A DNA stretch of 64,000 bases from Caballeronia temeraria (GCF_001544795.2 NZ_FCOI02000012.1:62001-126000), one strand, 5' to 3'. Shown: positions 8,107 through 17,779, numbered from the stretch's first letter. A program made the numbers and translations. Notes: a model not told the origin generated them from the sequence alone.

Positions 8107-10773
8107 ATGACCATGCGCGACTCCACCCATCTGCTTCGCCGGCTCAATCCTCACTGCGCCCGCACGCTCGAAGCGGCCGCGAGCCTGTGCCAGACGCGTC
8201 TTTCCGACGAAATCACCGTCGAGCACTGGCTGCTGAAGTTCATCGAGGCGGACGATGGGGACATTCCGGCGATCCTGCGTCACTATGAAATCGATGTCGA
8301 TGCGATCTGGACCGCGCTGCTCGGCGCGATCGATCGTCTGCCGCGCAATTTGCGTGGCATGCCATCGCTGTCGATTCAGCTCGCGAGCGTGCTGCAGGAT
8401 GCGTGGAATCTGGCATCGCGCGAGGATGTCGACGGCACGATCCGTTCGGCGCATCTGCTGCGCGCGATCATCGGCGCACCGCACGCGATGCGCACGCAGG
8501 ACGCGTGGCCACTCTTTTCGCTGTCCGGCGCGCAGATCGAGCGATTGCTGCCGCGTCTCGGACGGGCATCGTGCGAGAACGCACCCGCGCAGGAAGACGA
8601 TGCCGATGAACCCGCCGACATCGCGCACGCAGACGCGCAAGCACCAGTGAAACAGAACGCCGCACGCTCGACCGAAGGTCAGGCGCTCGAACGCTTCGCC
8701 ATCGATCTGACGGAGAAGGCGCGGCGCGGCGAGATCGATCCGGTGTTCGGCCGCGATCGTGAAATCCAGCAGATGATCGACGTGCTCGTGCGCCGCCGCA
8801 AGAACAATCCGATCCTCGTGGGCGAGCCAGGTGTGGGAAAGACGGCGCTCGTCGAGGGGCTGGCGCTGCGGATTGCTGAAGGCACCATTCCCTCGCTCTT
8901 GCGCGAGGTGTCCATCCTCACGCTCGACCTCGGTCTGCTGCAAGCCGGCGCGGGCGTGAAGGGGGAAATCGAGCAGCGCCTGAAGAACGTGATCGATGAA
9001 GTGAAGGCATCGGCGACGCCGATCGTGCTCTTTATCGATGAAGCGCATACGCTTATCGGCGCGGGCAATTCGGCCGGCGGCTCGGACGCGGCCAATCTGT
9101 TGAAGCCTGCGCTCGCGCGGGGCGAGCTGCGCACCATCGCGGCGACGACGTGGTCGGAATACAAGGAATACTTCGAGCGCGATGCGGCGCTCGAGCGGCG
9201 CTTCCAGATGGTCAAGGTCGAAGAGCCCGGTGATGACGCCGCGTGCCTCATGTTGCGCGGCCTCGCAACGCGTTACGCAAAGCATCATGGCGTACATATC
9301 CGCGACGAGGCGCTCGTCGCGGCGGTGCGACTGTCGCGCCGTTACATCCCCGCGCGTCAATTGCCGGACAAGGCCGTCGATCTCATCGACACCGCCGCCG
9401 CCCGCGTGCGTATGGGCCTCGACACGCCGCCCGCCGAATTGCAGCGCGCACGCGCAACCGTGGCGGCGCTGGAACTGGAGCGAACGACCATCGATGCCGA
9501 CGCGCGCGCTGGCGTCGACGATGTCGCTATGCGCCACGAAGCGCTGGATAGTGCCCTCGCACAGGCCAATCAGGAGCTCGCGGATCTTCAGACGCGTTAC
9601 GATCACGAGCTGTCGCTGGTGCGCGCTCTACTGGAACAACGCGGCGACGGCGCGACGAAGCCCGATGCGCAAGCCTTCGCCGCCGCGAAGCATGCACTCG
9701 CCGAAGCACAAGGCAAGACGCCGCTGATCCACGCCGATGTCGACGCACAGGCCATCGCGCGCGTGGTTGCCGAATGGACAGGCGTGCCGGTCGGCAGTCT
9801 GGTGGAAGACGAACTGCTGAATCTGCTCACGCTCGAAGACCAGTTGGAAAAGCGCGTGGTCGCGCAAAGTGACGCGCTCGGCATGCTTGCGCAAAGCCTT
9901 CGCACCGCGAAAGCGGGGCTCAAGAGCGAACACGCGCCACTGGGCGTGTTCCTGCTGACGGGACCGTCGGGCGTCGGCAAAACGGAGACGGCGCTCGCGC
10001 TCGCCGACGTGCTCTTCGGCGGCCAGGCCGCGCTCACGACGATCAACATGTCGGAGTATCAGGAAGCGCACACGGTCTCGCAGTTGAAGGGCTCGCCGCC
10101 GGGTTACGTCGGTTACGGGCGCGGCGGCGTTCTGACCGAAGCGGTACGTCAGCGTCCGTATAGCGTCGTGTTGCTCGATGAAGTCGAGAAGGCGCATCGC
10201 GATGTGCTCGACATGTTCTATCAGGTGTTCGATCGCGGCTCGATGCGCGATGGCGAAGGTCGCGAGATCGACTTCCGCAACTGCGTGATACTGATGACCT
10301 CGAACCTGGGCACCGAACTGATCCACGATGCGACGACGGACACGCCCGATATCGCGCACGCCGCGTTGCTCGACGCCATTCATGATCCGCTCGTGAAGCA
10401 CTTTCAGCCCGCGCTGCTCGCGCGTTTCCAGACGCTCGTCTATCGTCCGCTCGATGCGAACGCACTCGGCAATATCGTGCGGCTGAAGATCGCGAAGATC
10501 GCGGATCGCCTGAAGCGGCAGCACAGTGTCTCGCTCACGTGCGAAGAATCGCTGATCGCATCGCTTGCCGAGGTGTGTCTTTCGCGCGATTCGGGCGCCC
10601 GCAACATCGACGCCTTCCTCGATCAACGCATTCTGCCGACCGTCTCACGAGAACTTCTGACACGCATGGCAAGCGGCGCCGCGCCCGCGCAGATTCGTCT
10701 TGCGAATTCCGACGAAGGCAATCTGACGATCGAGTTCGTCGACCAAGGCGAAGCGATCCACGACGCGGTCTGA
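8107..10773 (+). CDS. clpV: Type VI secretion ATPase ClpV (TssH)
   Basis: At 888 residues this is the normal ClpV/ClpB length. An N-terminal Clp repeat region is followed by the first AAA+ domain (Walker A GEPGVGKTALVEG near residue 238, Walker B VLFIDEAHTLIG), a middle coiled region, and a second AAA+ domain (GPSGVGKTETALALADVL near 618, SEYQEAHTVSQLKGSPPGYVG). T6SS context distinguishes it from housekeeping ClpB. ClpV recycles the contracted TssBC sheath. It is the last T6SS gene before the locus gives way to sulfonate genes, which is unusual since clpV is normally flanked by tssA, vgrG or tssG. Confidence 0.95.
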   Translation: MTMRDSTHLLRRLNPHCARTLEAAASLCQTRLSDEITVEHWLLKFIEADDGDIPAILRHYEIDVDAIWTALLGAIDRLPRNLRGMPSLSIQLASVLQDAWNLASREDVDGTIRSAHLLRAIIGAPHAMRTQDAWPLFSLSGAQIERLLPRLGRASCENAPAQEDDADEPADIAHADAQAPVKQNAARSTEGQALERFAIDLTEKARRGEIDPVFGRDREIQQMIDVLVRRRKNNPILVGEPGVGKTALVEGLALRIAEGTIPSLLREVSILTLDLGLLQAGAGVKGEIEQRLKNVIDEVKASATPIVLFIDEAHTLIGAGNSAGGSDAANLLKPALARGELRTIAATTWSEYKEYFERDAALERRFQMVKVEEPGDDAACLMLRGLATRYAKHHGVHIRDEALVAAVRLSRRYIPARQLPDKAVDLIDTAAARVRMGLDTPPAELQRARATVAALELERTTIDADARAGVDDVAMRHEALDSALAQANQELADLQTRYDHELSLVRALLEQRGDGATKPDAQAFAAAKHALAEAQGKTPLIHADVDAQAIARVVAEWTGVPVGSLVEDELLNLLTLEDQLEKRVVAQSDALGMLAQSLRTAKAGLKSEHAPLGVFLLTGPSGVGKTETALALADVLFGGQAALTTINMSEYQEAHTVSQLKGSPPGYVGYGRGGVLTEAVRQRPYSVVLLDEVEKAHRDVLDMFYQVFDRGSMRDGEGREIDFRNCVILMTSNLGTELIHDATTDTPDIAHAALLDAIHDPLVKHFQPALLARFQTLVYRPLDANALGNIVRLKIAKIADRLKRQHSVSLTCEESLIASLAEVCLSRDSGARNIDAFLDQRILPTVSRELLTRMASGAAPAQIRLANSDEGNLTIEFVDQGEAIHDAV

Positions 10774-10782
10774 AGCACGCGC

Positions 10783-10811
10783 GCGAGGGGAAGATCCGAT
10801 CATCCCCTCGC
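10783..10811. terminator. Hairpin between convergent clpV and sauU
   Basis: The arms gcgagggga (10783-10791) and tcccctcgc (10803-10811) are a perfect 9-bp inverted repeat with an 11-base loop. There is no T tract on either side, so it may work as a barrier or with Rho. Confidence 0.5.
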
Positions 10812-10824
10812 TGCACGGCACACC

Positions 10825-12165
10825 CTACTTCTGCCAAGGCCCCGCGCCGCCCGCGAACGCGGGCACACCCATCTCCTCGCGATTTTGCGCCGCGCGCGCT
10901 TCATCGGCTTCCACTGTCTTGCTCGTATCGATGAACAGCGCCGCGACCGCGCCGACCGCGAGCAAGCCCGCTGAGATCGTGAACGGCACGTTATAGCTGC
11001 CGGTCTGCTGGATCAGATAGCCGAACGCAACCGGCGACACCATTCCCGCGACGCCGAAGCCCGTGTTCATCATCCCGCCCGCCGTGCCCGCATACTTGCC
11101 CGCGATATCGAGCGGCAAGGTCCACAACACCGGATTCGTGATCTCGAGAAAGAAGAACGATGCCGTCAGGAACCACACTGCCATGATCGGGCTCGGCGCG
11201 TTGACCATCGGCAGAAGAAAGGCAAGCGAGCCGCCCATGCCGACCACCAGAATGCTGCAACGCGCGAGACGCAGCCGTCCCGTCATCCTGTAGATGCGAT
11301 CCGACAGCACGCCGCCCAAGGTATCGCCGATCACACCGGCTAGCAGCGGCAACGCAGTGAAGAGCGCGAGGTGCTTGAGATCGAAACCGCGCGATTCCTT
11401 CAGATACGAAGGCAGCCACGTCAGATACACCCACAGCAGCCAGCCATAACAGAAGTCGACGAACGTCACGAGCCACATGCGACGAATCAGCATGCGCCAC
11501 GGCGTCGCCTGCTTTCTCGCGCGTGCACATTCTCCCGCGCGATAGCCGATTTCAGCGGTCTCCTCGGGCGTCACGCGGCGGTTCTCATCAGGGGAATTGG
11601 TGAAGACGAAGAGATACAACACCGTCCACGCAAGACTCGCCACGCCCAGCAGAATGAACGCCTCGCGCCATCCGCTCGCCGCGACCACCGCAAGCACGAG
11701 CGGCGGCGTCACCGCACCGCCCAGCCGCGCAAAGCTATGCGTGATGCCCTGTGCGAAGCCGCGTTCTTGCACTGGCATCCAGAACGTGAATGCGCGCGTT
11801 GCGGTCGGAAACGCGCCGCCCTCGCCGATGCCCAGCGCGAGACGCATCAGCACCAGCATGCCGATGCTGCCCGCGAAGCCCGTCGCGAGCGTCGCCGCGC
11901 CCCAGATGAGCGAGAGCACGGTGAGCACGAGCTTCGGCCCGAAACGATCCGCAAGCCATCCGCCGACGATCTGCATCACCGCATACGGATAAGCGAACGC
12001 GGAGAACACGAGTCCGAGTTGCACGGACGTCAGACCCATTTCCTGGCGAATCAGCGGTCCCGCCACGGCGATGTTCACCCGGTCGATGTACGAGATGAAG
12101 TACATCAGGCACATCACGCCGAGAATGATATGGCGCGTCTTCACGCGCTGACGTTGCTTGTTCAC
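10825..12165 (-). CDS. sauU: MFS anion:cation symporter, probable sulfoacetate importer SauU
   Basis: This 446-residue, 12-helix MFS protein belongs to the anion:cation symporter branch (YFISYIDRVNIAVAGPLI near the N terminus; RLALGIGEGGAFPTATRAF in helix 4). It is the last gene of a leftward sauS-sauT-sauU unit with the adjacent IclR gene sauR. This matches the sulfoacetate cluster sauRSTU known from Cupriavidus necator, where SauU is the proposed sulfoacetate transporter. The assignment rests on family plus gene order; related permeases carry glucarate, phthalate and other acids. It starts 64 bases after sauT. Confidence 0.78.
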   Translation of the reverse strand: MNKQRQRVKTRHIILGVMCLMYFISYIDRVNIAVAGPLIRQEMGLTSVQLGLVFSAFAYPYAVMQIVGGWLADRFGPKLVLTVLSLIWGAATLATGFAGSIGMLVLMRLALGIGEGGAFPTATRAFTFWMPVQERGFAQGITHSFARLGGAVTPPLVLAVVAASGWREAFILLGVASLAWTVLYLFVFTNSPDENRRVTPEETAEIGYRAGECARARKQATPWRMLIRRMWLVTFVDFCYGWLLWVYLTWLPSYLKESRGFDLKHLALFTALPLLAGVIGDTLGGVLSDRIYRMTGRLRLARCSILVVGMGGSLAFLLPMVNAPSPIMAVWFLTASFFFLEITNPVLWTLPLDIAGKYAGTAGGMMNTGFGVAGMVSPVAFGYLIQQTGSYNVPFTISAGLLAVGAVAALFIDTSKTVEADEARAAQNREEMGVPAFAGGAGPWQK

Positions 12166-12229
12166 GGTGTCTCCTTCCTATGTCCATCTGATGTGGAATA
12201 TCAAGCTGTCCCATCGAACCCGCGTCGCT

Positions 12230-13864
12230 TTATCCCGCAGGTTGCGGACTCTGCACAAGCTTCAGGCGCTGCACCTTGCCTGATGGACCGCGCGGCAATG
12301 CATCGGTGAAGCGGAATTCACGCGGCGTCTTGTAACGGCCCAGCTCGCGCAGACAGTGCGCGCGCAGTTCGGCCACATCGAGCGACGCTGCGCCGCCCGC
12401 CGGCACGATGTAGGCGACGATGTCCTGTCCATACGCTGCATCGGGCACGCCGACCGCGGCCGCTTCGAGCACGCCGGGATGACGCAGCAGCGCTTCGTCG
12501 ATCTCGCGCGGCGCAATGTTCTCGCCGCCCTTGATGATCAGTTCCTTCGCGCGGCCGTTGATGTAAAAGAAGCCCGCCTCGTCGCGATAGCCGAGATCGC
12601 CGGTGCGCAGCCATCCATCCGCGGTAAAGGCGTTGCGCGTTTCTTCCGGGCGCTTGAAATAGCCGCTCATCACCTGCTCGCCGCGCAGCACGAGTTCGCC
12701 AGTTTCGTTGGGCGCACATTCGCGTCCGTCGATGTCGACAATCTTCGCGTCGCCGCCAGAAGGCAAGCCGATGCTGCCGATGCGTCTCATCGATTGTTCA
12801 TACGGATTACTGAATATCGGCGCGGCAGTCTCCGTCATCCCCATCGTTTCTATGACGCCGATGCCGAAGCGCTCCTCGAACGCGCGATGATGATCCGCAG
12901 GCAAAGCCGCCGACGCGCTGCGGCAGAACTTCAGCGCGGAGATATCGCAGCCCTGCGTGGCCTCTCCATTCAGCAGATAAGCAACGATCGTCGGCACCAC
13001 GTTGATCCACGTGCATCCGGATTGCGATGCCTCGTTCCAGAACGTGCGCGCCGAAAAGCGCGGCGCCATCACCGCCGAACCGCCGTGCCAGAGCGGCGTC
13101 AGCAACGCGACGACGAGACCGTTGATGTGATAAAGCGGCAGCGATACAAGCACGCGATCATCGCCGGACAGCCGATGTTCCGCAGTGATGTTGCGCATGT
13201 TGGCGAGCAGGCTGCGATGACTCAGCAGCACGCCTTTGGGCGCGCCCGTCGTGCCCGACGTGTACATGAGCAGCGCGGTATCGCCGGAATTCATCGCGCC
13301 CGCGTCGCTCGCGACGATATGCGTGCCGGGTGTTTCATCGCGCACGAGCGGTATGGCGCGCGGAGAAAGCGTCGGGATATCGGGCAACTCGTTTGCATCG
13401 GGCGATGTGCGCACCACCGCGATCTCGCGCTCCATGCCTTCTCGACGCAACACGTCGATCGCTTCGACGATGATGTCGTGCGTATCGTCCGCGACGAAGA
13501 TCGCGCGCGTCTCCGAATGCTCGACGATGTAGCGCACCTGGGAAGGCTGGCACAAGAGATTCAACGGATTCGCGACGAGGCCGCTGTACATCGCCGCGAG
13601 CAACAGCCGCGCCGTCTGGATGCCGTTGCCCATGAAAACCGACACGACATCGCCGGGGCGCAGACCCGCTGCATCGAAACGTGCTTCCAGCGCGATACAT
13701 GCGTCGCGCAATGCGCCGAAAGTCAGTACATCGTCTCCCGCGACGGACAACAGAAAGGACTTATCGGGCGCGTGCTCGGCGCGCGCGTCGATCAATGCGC
13801 GCAACGTCGACGCATCGAAGGGCGCGCGATCGGACGAAACGATTCGATCGGGCAGCGCGCTCAT
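12230..13864 (-). CDS. sauT: AMP-forming acyl-CoA synthetase, probable sulfoacetate-CoA ligase SauT
   Basis: The 544-residue ANL-family ligase has the phosphate-binding loop LLMYTSGTTGAPKG near residues 199-211, the adenylate motif GWLRTGDLGY, the hinge region GRAKELIIKGGENI and the catalytic lysine in GPSGKVQRLKL. SauT activates sulfoacetate to sulfoacetyl-CoA using ATP and CoA. The start is fixed by the ATGA overlap with the sauS stop (13861-13864), which implies translational coupling. A longer frame starting at 14065 lies inside sauS and is rejected. Neighbours sauS, sauU and sauR support the specific function; in isolation it would only be a generic acyl-CoA synthetase. Confidence 0.82.
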   Translation of the reverse strand: MSALPDRIVSSDRAPFDASTLRALIDARAEHAPDKSFLLSVAGDDVLTFGALRDACIALEARFDAAGLRPGDVVSVFMGNGIQTARLLLAAMYSGLVANPLNLLCQPSQVRYIVEHSETRAIFVADDTHDIIVEAIDVLRREGMEREIAVVRTSPDANELPDIPTLSPRAIPLVRDETPGTHIVASDAGAMNSGDTALLMYTSGTTGAPKGVLLSHRSLLANMRNITAEHRLSGDDRVLVSLPLYHINGLVVALLTPLWHGGSAVMAPRFSARTFWNEASQSGCTWINVVPTIVAYLLNGEATQGCDISALKFCRSASAALPADHHRAFEERFGIGVIETMGMTETAAPIFSNPYEQSMRRIGSIGLPSGGDAKIVDIDGRECAPNETGELVLRGEQVMSGYFKRPEETRNAFTADGWLRTGDLGYRDEAGFFYINGRAKELIIKGGENIAPREIDEALLRHPGVLEAAAVGVPDAAYGQDIVAYIVPAGGAASLDVAELRAHCLRELGRYKTPREFRFTDALPRGPSGKVQRLKLVQSPQPAG

Positions 13865-15324
13865 CGTCCGATCCTCCGGAAGTAATCGCCGAGCAGCGAA
13901 TCGACGTCCGGCACGCGCTCCGCGATCGGGTACGCGACGCGCGTCACATTCAGGTATTGCCGATACCCGAGATTCGACGAGAAATTGTTGCCGCCCCACG
14001 TGCCGCAGCCCATCGAAAGCGAGAACGGCAGGCCGTTGTCGAAGTTGCCGCCGGTTGCCAGGCAATGCGCCTGATCGACGATCACGCGCGCCACCGGCAA
14101 TTGCGTGCCGAGCGTGACGGCGAGCGCGTCGTCCGCGCCGTGCACGCCGACCGAATGGCCCGCGCCCATGTAGCCGTAGATGCCGCGCACGATATCGATA
14201 GCGTCGTCGATGCCGCGCGCGCGATACACCGTCAACACGGGCGAAAGCTTCTCGCCGGAGAACGGATGCTCGGCGCCGTAGCCGATTTCTTCGACCATCA
14301 GGAACTTCGGCTCGCGCGCGGCGATATCGTCGAGGCCGGCCTCAGCCGCGATAGCCGCAGCCGAACGCGCGGTGCAGCGCGCCGAGAGCTTGCCGTCGTG
14401 CCACATCGCCGCCTGAAGTTGCGCCTTTTGCGCGGCATCGAGCAGCACGCCGCCTTGCCTCGTCAACGCATCGAGCATGCGCGTGTAGATCGCTTCATCG
14501 ATCACGACGCTGTTCTCCGAAGAACAGCTCGTCGCGTTGTCGAAGGTCTTGGACACGGCGATCTTGCGCGCTGCGTCATCGGCATTGGCGTTCGCCGTGA
14601 CGATCGACGCGACATTGCCCGCGCCCACACCGAATGCCGGCGTGCCGCTCGTATAAGCCATGCGCACGTTCGCCTGCGAGCCCGTGGCGACGACGAGATC
14701 GGCGAGTTTCATCAACGCAGCGGTAGCCGCTTTGCCGATCGGATGCGGCAGCATCTGCACGAGATCGGGATCGAGACCCGCCTTGGCGAATTCGGCGTGA
14801 ATGAAGTCGATGAGCAACGCGCACGACGAATAGCCCTTCGGCGAAGGCGCGACGATGACCGCATTGCCGCACTTGAGCGCATTGATGATCTTGTTGGCGG
14901 GCGTCGCGGCCGGATTCGTCGATGGCGTGATCGCAGCCACCACGCCAACAGCGCGCGCAATCTCAACGATGCCGTATTCCTCATCGCGCACAATCACGCC
15001 CGTCGTCGCGACGCCGTGAAGATCGCGCAGCAGGCCGAGCGTCTTGCGATGGTTCTTGCGGAACTTGTCGTCGGCATTGCCGAGGCCCGTGTCGTGCACG
15101 GCCAGGTCCGCGAGTCGGCGGTTGCGCTGCGGCTCCATGATGGCCCATGCCGCGGCCGCCGCAGCGGTATCGAGCGTCTCCTGCCCCGCCCGCTCGAAGC
15201 GTTGCTGCGCGGCACGTGCCCGCGCCACGAGCGCCGCGACGGTACGCTCCACATCGGGTTCTGGTGTATTCGACGCATTGTCGCCGGGACGCGCGAGCGT
15301 TGCGCCGCTTGCCATGTGATTCAT
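13861..15324 (-). CDS. sauS: CoA-acylating sulfoacetaldehyde dehydrogenase SauS
   Basis: The 487-residue protein belongs to the CoA-dependent acylating aldehyde dehydrogenase group. It has AITPSTNPAATPANKIINALK for nucleotide binding and the catalytic cysteine in FDNATSCSSENSVV near residue 265. SauS reduces sulfoacetyl-CoA with NADPH to sulfoacetaldehyde, the substrate of Xsc encoded 13 kb away in this window. The start at 15324 is chosen because GAGG sits eight bases upstream; the frame extends to 15366 without such a site. It is the first gene of the leftward sauSTU operon and is divergent from sauR across a region with a perfect palindrome. Confidence 0.85.
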   Translation of the reverse strand: MNHMASGATLARPGDNASNTPEPDVERTVAALVARARAAQQRFERAGQETLDTAAAAAAWAIMEPQRNRRLADLAVHDTGLGNADDKFRKNHRKTLGLLRDLHGVATTGVIVRDEEYGIVEIARAVGVVAAITPSTNPAATPANKIINALKCGNAVIVAPSPKGYSSCALLIDFIHAEFAKAGLDPDLVQMLPHPIGKAATAALMKLADLVVATGSQANVRMAYTSGTPAFGVGAGNVASIVTANANADDAARKIAVSKTFDNATSCSSENSVVIDEAIYTRMLDALTRQGGVLLDAAQKAQLQAAMWHDGKLSARCTARSAAAIAAEAGLDDIAAREPKFLMVEEIGYGAEHPFSGEKLSPVLTVYRARGIDDAIDIVRGIYGYMGAGHSVGVHGADDALAVTLGTQLPVARVIVDQAHCLATGGNFDNGLPFSLSMGCGTWGGNNFSSNLGYRQYLNVTRVAYPIAERVPDVDSLLGDYFRRIGR

Positions 15325-15446
15325 GCGATAAACCTCGGCTGTTGGAAGATTGAATCTGCTATCCAATCTAGTCAGCCGCGTCCCTCGCGCGGTCCCGTTT
15401 TCTGGACTAACGCATGCAGCGAAAACACCAGCGTCGGAAATTTAAC

Positions 15447-15474
15447 TTTTCGGGACTTTCCAGAGTCCCGAAAA
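15447..15474. promoter_or_regulatory. Perfect palindrome between sauS and sauR, probable SauR operator
   Basis: The arms ttttcgggact (15447-15457) and agtcccgaaaa (15464-15474) form a perfect 11-bp inverted repeat with a 6-base spacer. An overlapping second repeat, cgaaaac (15469-15475) and gttttcg (15480-15486), follows directly. The site lies between the divergent starts of sauS (15324) and sauR (15535), where an IclR-type SauR would control both. The sequence differs from the CGRAAC-N5-GTTCCR sites near xsc, so a separate regulator is likely. Confidence 0.65.
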
Positions 15475-15534
15475 CCGGTGTTTTCGACGCACAATGAAAT
15501 CAAAGCGAAAAGTAAGCAGACGGAGACAAGCAAC

Positions 15535-16296
15535 GTGACGTCGAACCAATCGAATGCCGCCGCCGTGCGCGCGTTCCGCGTGCTCGAAACGCTCGCCGAA
15601 GCGAATCGTCCACTCTCGATGACCGAGCTCGTCGATGCGCTGGGCCTGCCGAAGCAGACCGTGCACCGCATCCTCGTGCAACTGATGGATGCATGGCTCG
15701 TCACGCGTGGCGCCAGCGACAAGCTCTATGAATGCTCGGCGCGCGTGCGTACGCTCGCCATCAACGTGCTGATGCACGCGGGGCCCGCTGCGGCGCGTCA
15801 TGCGCTGCTCGAACAACTGGTCACGCGCGTCGGCGAGACCTGCAATCTGACGATGCTCGCGGGCAACGACGTCGTGTATGTGGATCGCGTCGAAACGGGC
15901 TGGCCCTTGCGCATGCACTTGCAGCCCGGCTCACATGTGCCGCTGCATTGCTCCGCGAGTGGCAAGCTGTTGTTGAGTTTCTTACCGAAGGAACGGCGCG
16001 AGCGCATGATCGAGCGCCTACCATTGCGCTCTTATTCGGAGCGCACGATCACCGATCGTGATGCGTTGCGCAAAGAGCTTGCATTGACGCGCCGCCGCAT
16101 GCTCGCCATCAACAACCAGGAGCATTTGCAGGGACTCGTTGCGATTGCGGTGCCGGTGATGCTCGATCGCAATCGCGCGTGCGCGGCAATCGCGATTCAG
16201 GCGCCTGTCGGACGCGTCGCGCTCGATCAGTTGCTTGCATTCGAGCCCGACCTGCGGCGCACCGCGGAAGAAACCGCCAAGACCTTCAAGGAATGA
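15535..16296 (+). CDS. sauR: IclR-family regulator, probable SauR of the sulfoacetate operon
   Basis: The GTG start at 15535 is preceded by cggagac, giving 253 residues. The N-terminal winged helix-turn-helix (AFRVLETLAEANRPLSMTEL, then LPKQTVHRIL) and the C-terminal effector domain (GETCNLTML, HCSASGKLLLSFL) are textbook IclR. It is divergent from sauS, as SauR is in the C. necator sauRSTU cluster, and probably responds to sulfoacetate or its CoA ester. The open frame extends far upstream to 13681, but that part lies opposite sauS and sauT and is not coding. Confidence 0.85.
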   Translation: MTSNQSNAAAVRAFRVLETLAEANRPLSMTELVDALGLPKQTVHRILVQLMDAWLVTRGASDKLYECSARVRTLAINVLMHAGPAAARHALLEQLVTRVGETCNLTMLAGNDVVYVDRVETGWPLRMHLQPGSHVPLHCSASGKLLLSFLPKERRERMIERLPLRSYSERTITDRDALRKELALTRRRMLAINNQEHLQGLVAIAVPVMLDRNRACAAIAIQAPVGRVALDQLLAFEPDLRRTAEETAKTFKE

Positions 16297-16299
16297 AAA

Positions 16300-16325
16300 G
16301 CCGGTTTGCGATGCAGCAAACCGGC
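16300..16325. terminator. Bidirectional terminator between sauR and the amino acid permease
   Basis: The arms gccggtttgc (16300-16309) and gcaaaccggc (16316-16325) form a perfect 10-bp stem with a 6-base loop. The preceding aatgaaaa gives a T-rich tail for the leftward permease transcript. It separates two convergent genes. Confidence 0.8.
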
Positions 16326-16339
16326 CTTATCTTCAACGC

Positions 16340-17779
16340 TTATCGTTCGACGGTTTGCAGACGCTGCGTCGAATGCTCCTGCTCTTCGACGTCGACTTCC
16401 TTTCGGCCACGCTTGAACACCATATACGCGACGATCAGAATGCCGAGGCTCGCTACGCCGAGCCACAGCGGCTTGCGTTGATCGGGAATGAACGCCATTG
16501 CGATAAGAATCGCCATCATCCCGAAGATCGCGAGCCACGTGAGATAGGGAAATCCCCACATGCGTACGCGCAGGTCACCGACTTCGAAGCTCGTCATGCG
16601 GCCACGCAGACGCAGTTGCGAGAACGCGATGAGCAAGTACACGAAGATTGCCACCGTGCCGTACGAATTGACGAGGAACGCGAACACCGTATCCGGCGAT
16701 ACATACGACATCACCACCGACACATAGCCGAACACGGTGCCGAGCAGAATGGCGCGCGTCGGCACGCCGCGCTTGTTGACCTTCGCGAGACCGAGCGGCG
16801 CATCGCCATGACGCGTCAGTGCGAACAGCATCCGCGATGCTGCGTAAAGGCCCGAGTTGAGCGCGGACAATACAGCGGTCAGCACGATCGCGTTCATCAC
16901 GTTGGCCGCGGCAGGCATGCCCATCACTTCGAGCGCGCTGACATAAGGCGTCGCCATCTGATGCGAGTTCCACGGCACGAGCGCAACGACGAGCGCCACC
17001 GAGCCGACATAGAACACGAGCACCCGCGTGATGACCGAATTGGTCGCCTTGGCGACGGCCTTCGCCGGTTCTTTCGCTTCCGCCGCCGCGATCGTGACGA
17101 TCTCCGCGCCGAAGTAGAAGCCAGTCGCCGCGACCGCGCCCGTCATCACCGGTCCGATGCCCTTCGGCATGAAACCGCCGTGCCCGAGGAACGTGGTGGC
17201 GACATCGGTCGTGTGCATCGATGCGGGCCAGAAGCCGCACACATACAGGCCGCCGAGGAACAGGAAGACGATGATCGCGCCCACCTTGATCGACGAGAAC
17301 CAGAACTCGAACTCGCCGTAGCTGCCTACTGAAATGAGATTGGTGAGCGTGAGCACGACGAGCAATACGAGACTGATGATCCAGGCAGGCACGTCGGGTA
17401 TCCAGAACTGCACGAGCTTAGCGCCCGCCACTGCTTCGAGCGCGATCACGATGACCCAGAAGTACCAGTACATCCAGCCCGTCAGAAAGCCGGCGAGACG
17501 GCCCGGCCCGCGCTGCGTCTGGAACGCGAGGCGCGCATATTCATAGAACGAGCCGACGGCGGGCATCGCGCAGGCCATCTCGCCGAGCATGCGCATGACG
17601 AGAACCACGAGGCCGCCCGTGATGAGGAACGAAAGAATCGCGGCGGGACCGGCCTGCTGGATCACCACACCGCTACCGACGAAAAGTCCGGCGCCTATGA
17701 CGCCGCCCAATGCGATCATCGTCATGTGGCGCTGCTTGAGGCCACACTTGAGATCGCTGTGCTCCGTACTCGATTGCAT
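16340..17779 (-). CDS. APC-family amino acid permease (candidate taurine uptake)
   Basis: The 479-residue protein has 12 predicted helices and the amino acid/polyamine permease signature near the N terminus (MIALGGVIGAGLFVGSGVVI) and MRMLGEMACAMPAVGSFYEYA. Closest in character to GABA/aromatic amino acid permeases of the AAT family. It lies 78 bases downstream of the tauX candidate, on the same strand as tauY-tauX, so it probably imports the amine oxidised by them. Taurine is structurally close to beta-alanine and GABA, which fits, but the substrate is inferred from context only. Confidence 0.82.
   Translation of the reverse strand: MQSSTEHSDLKCGLKQRHMTMIALGGVIGAGLFVGSGVVIQQAGPAAILSFLITGGLVVLVMRMLGEMACAMPAVGSFYEYARLAFQTQRGPGRLAGFLTGWMYWYFWVIVIALEAVAGAKLVQFWIPDVPAWIISLVLLVVLTLTNLISVGSYGEFEFWFSSIKVGAIIVFLFLGGLYVCGFWPASMHTTDVATTFLGHGGFMPKGIGPVMTGAVAATGFYFGAEIVTIAAAEAKEPAKAVAKATNSVITRVLVFYVGSVALVVALVPWNSHQMATPYVSALEVMGMPAAANVMNAIVLTAVLSALNSGLYAASRMLFALTRHGDAPLGLAKVNKRGVPTRAILLGTVFGYVSVVMSYVSPDTVFAFLVNSYGTVAIFVYLLIAFSQLRLRGRMTSFEVGDLRVRMWGFPYLTWLAIFGMMAILIAMAFIPDQRKPLWLGVASLGILIVAYMVFKRGRKEVDVEEQEHSTQRLQTVER

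Noticed and set aside
13681..15534. A long in-frame extension of sauR upstream of 15535.
   Set aside because: It lies opposite sauT and sauS and lacks domains; GTG 15535 has a proper ribosome site and gives the normal IclR length.
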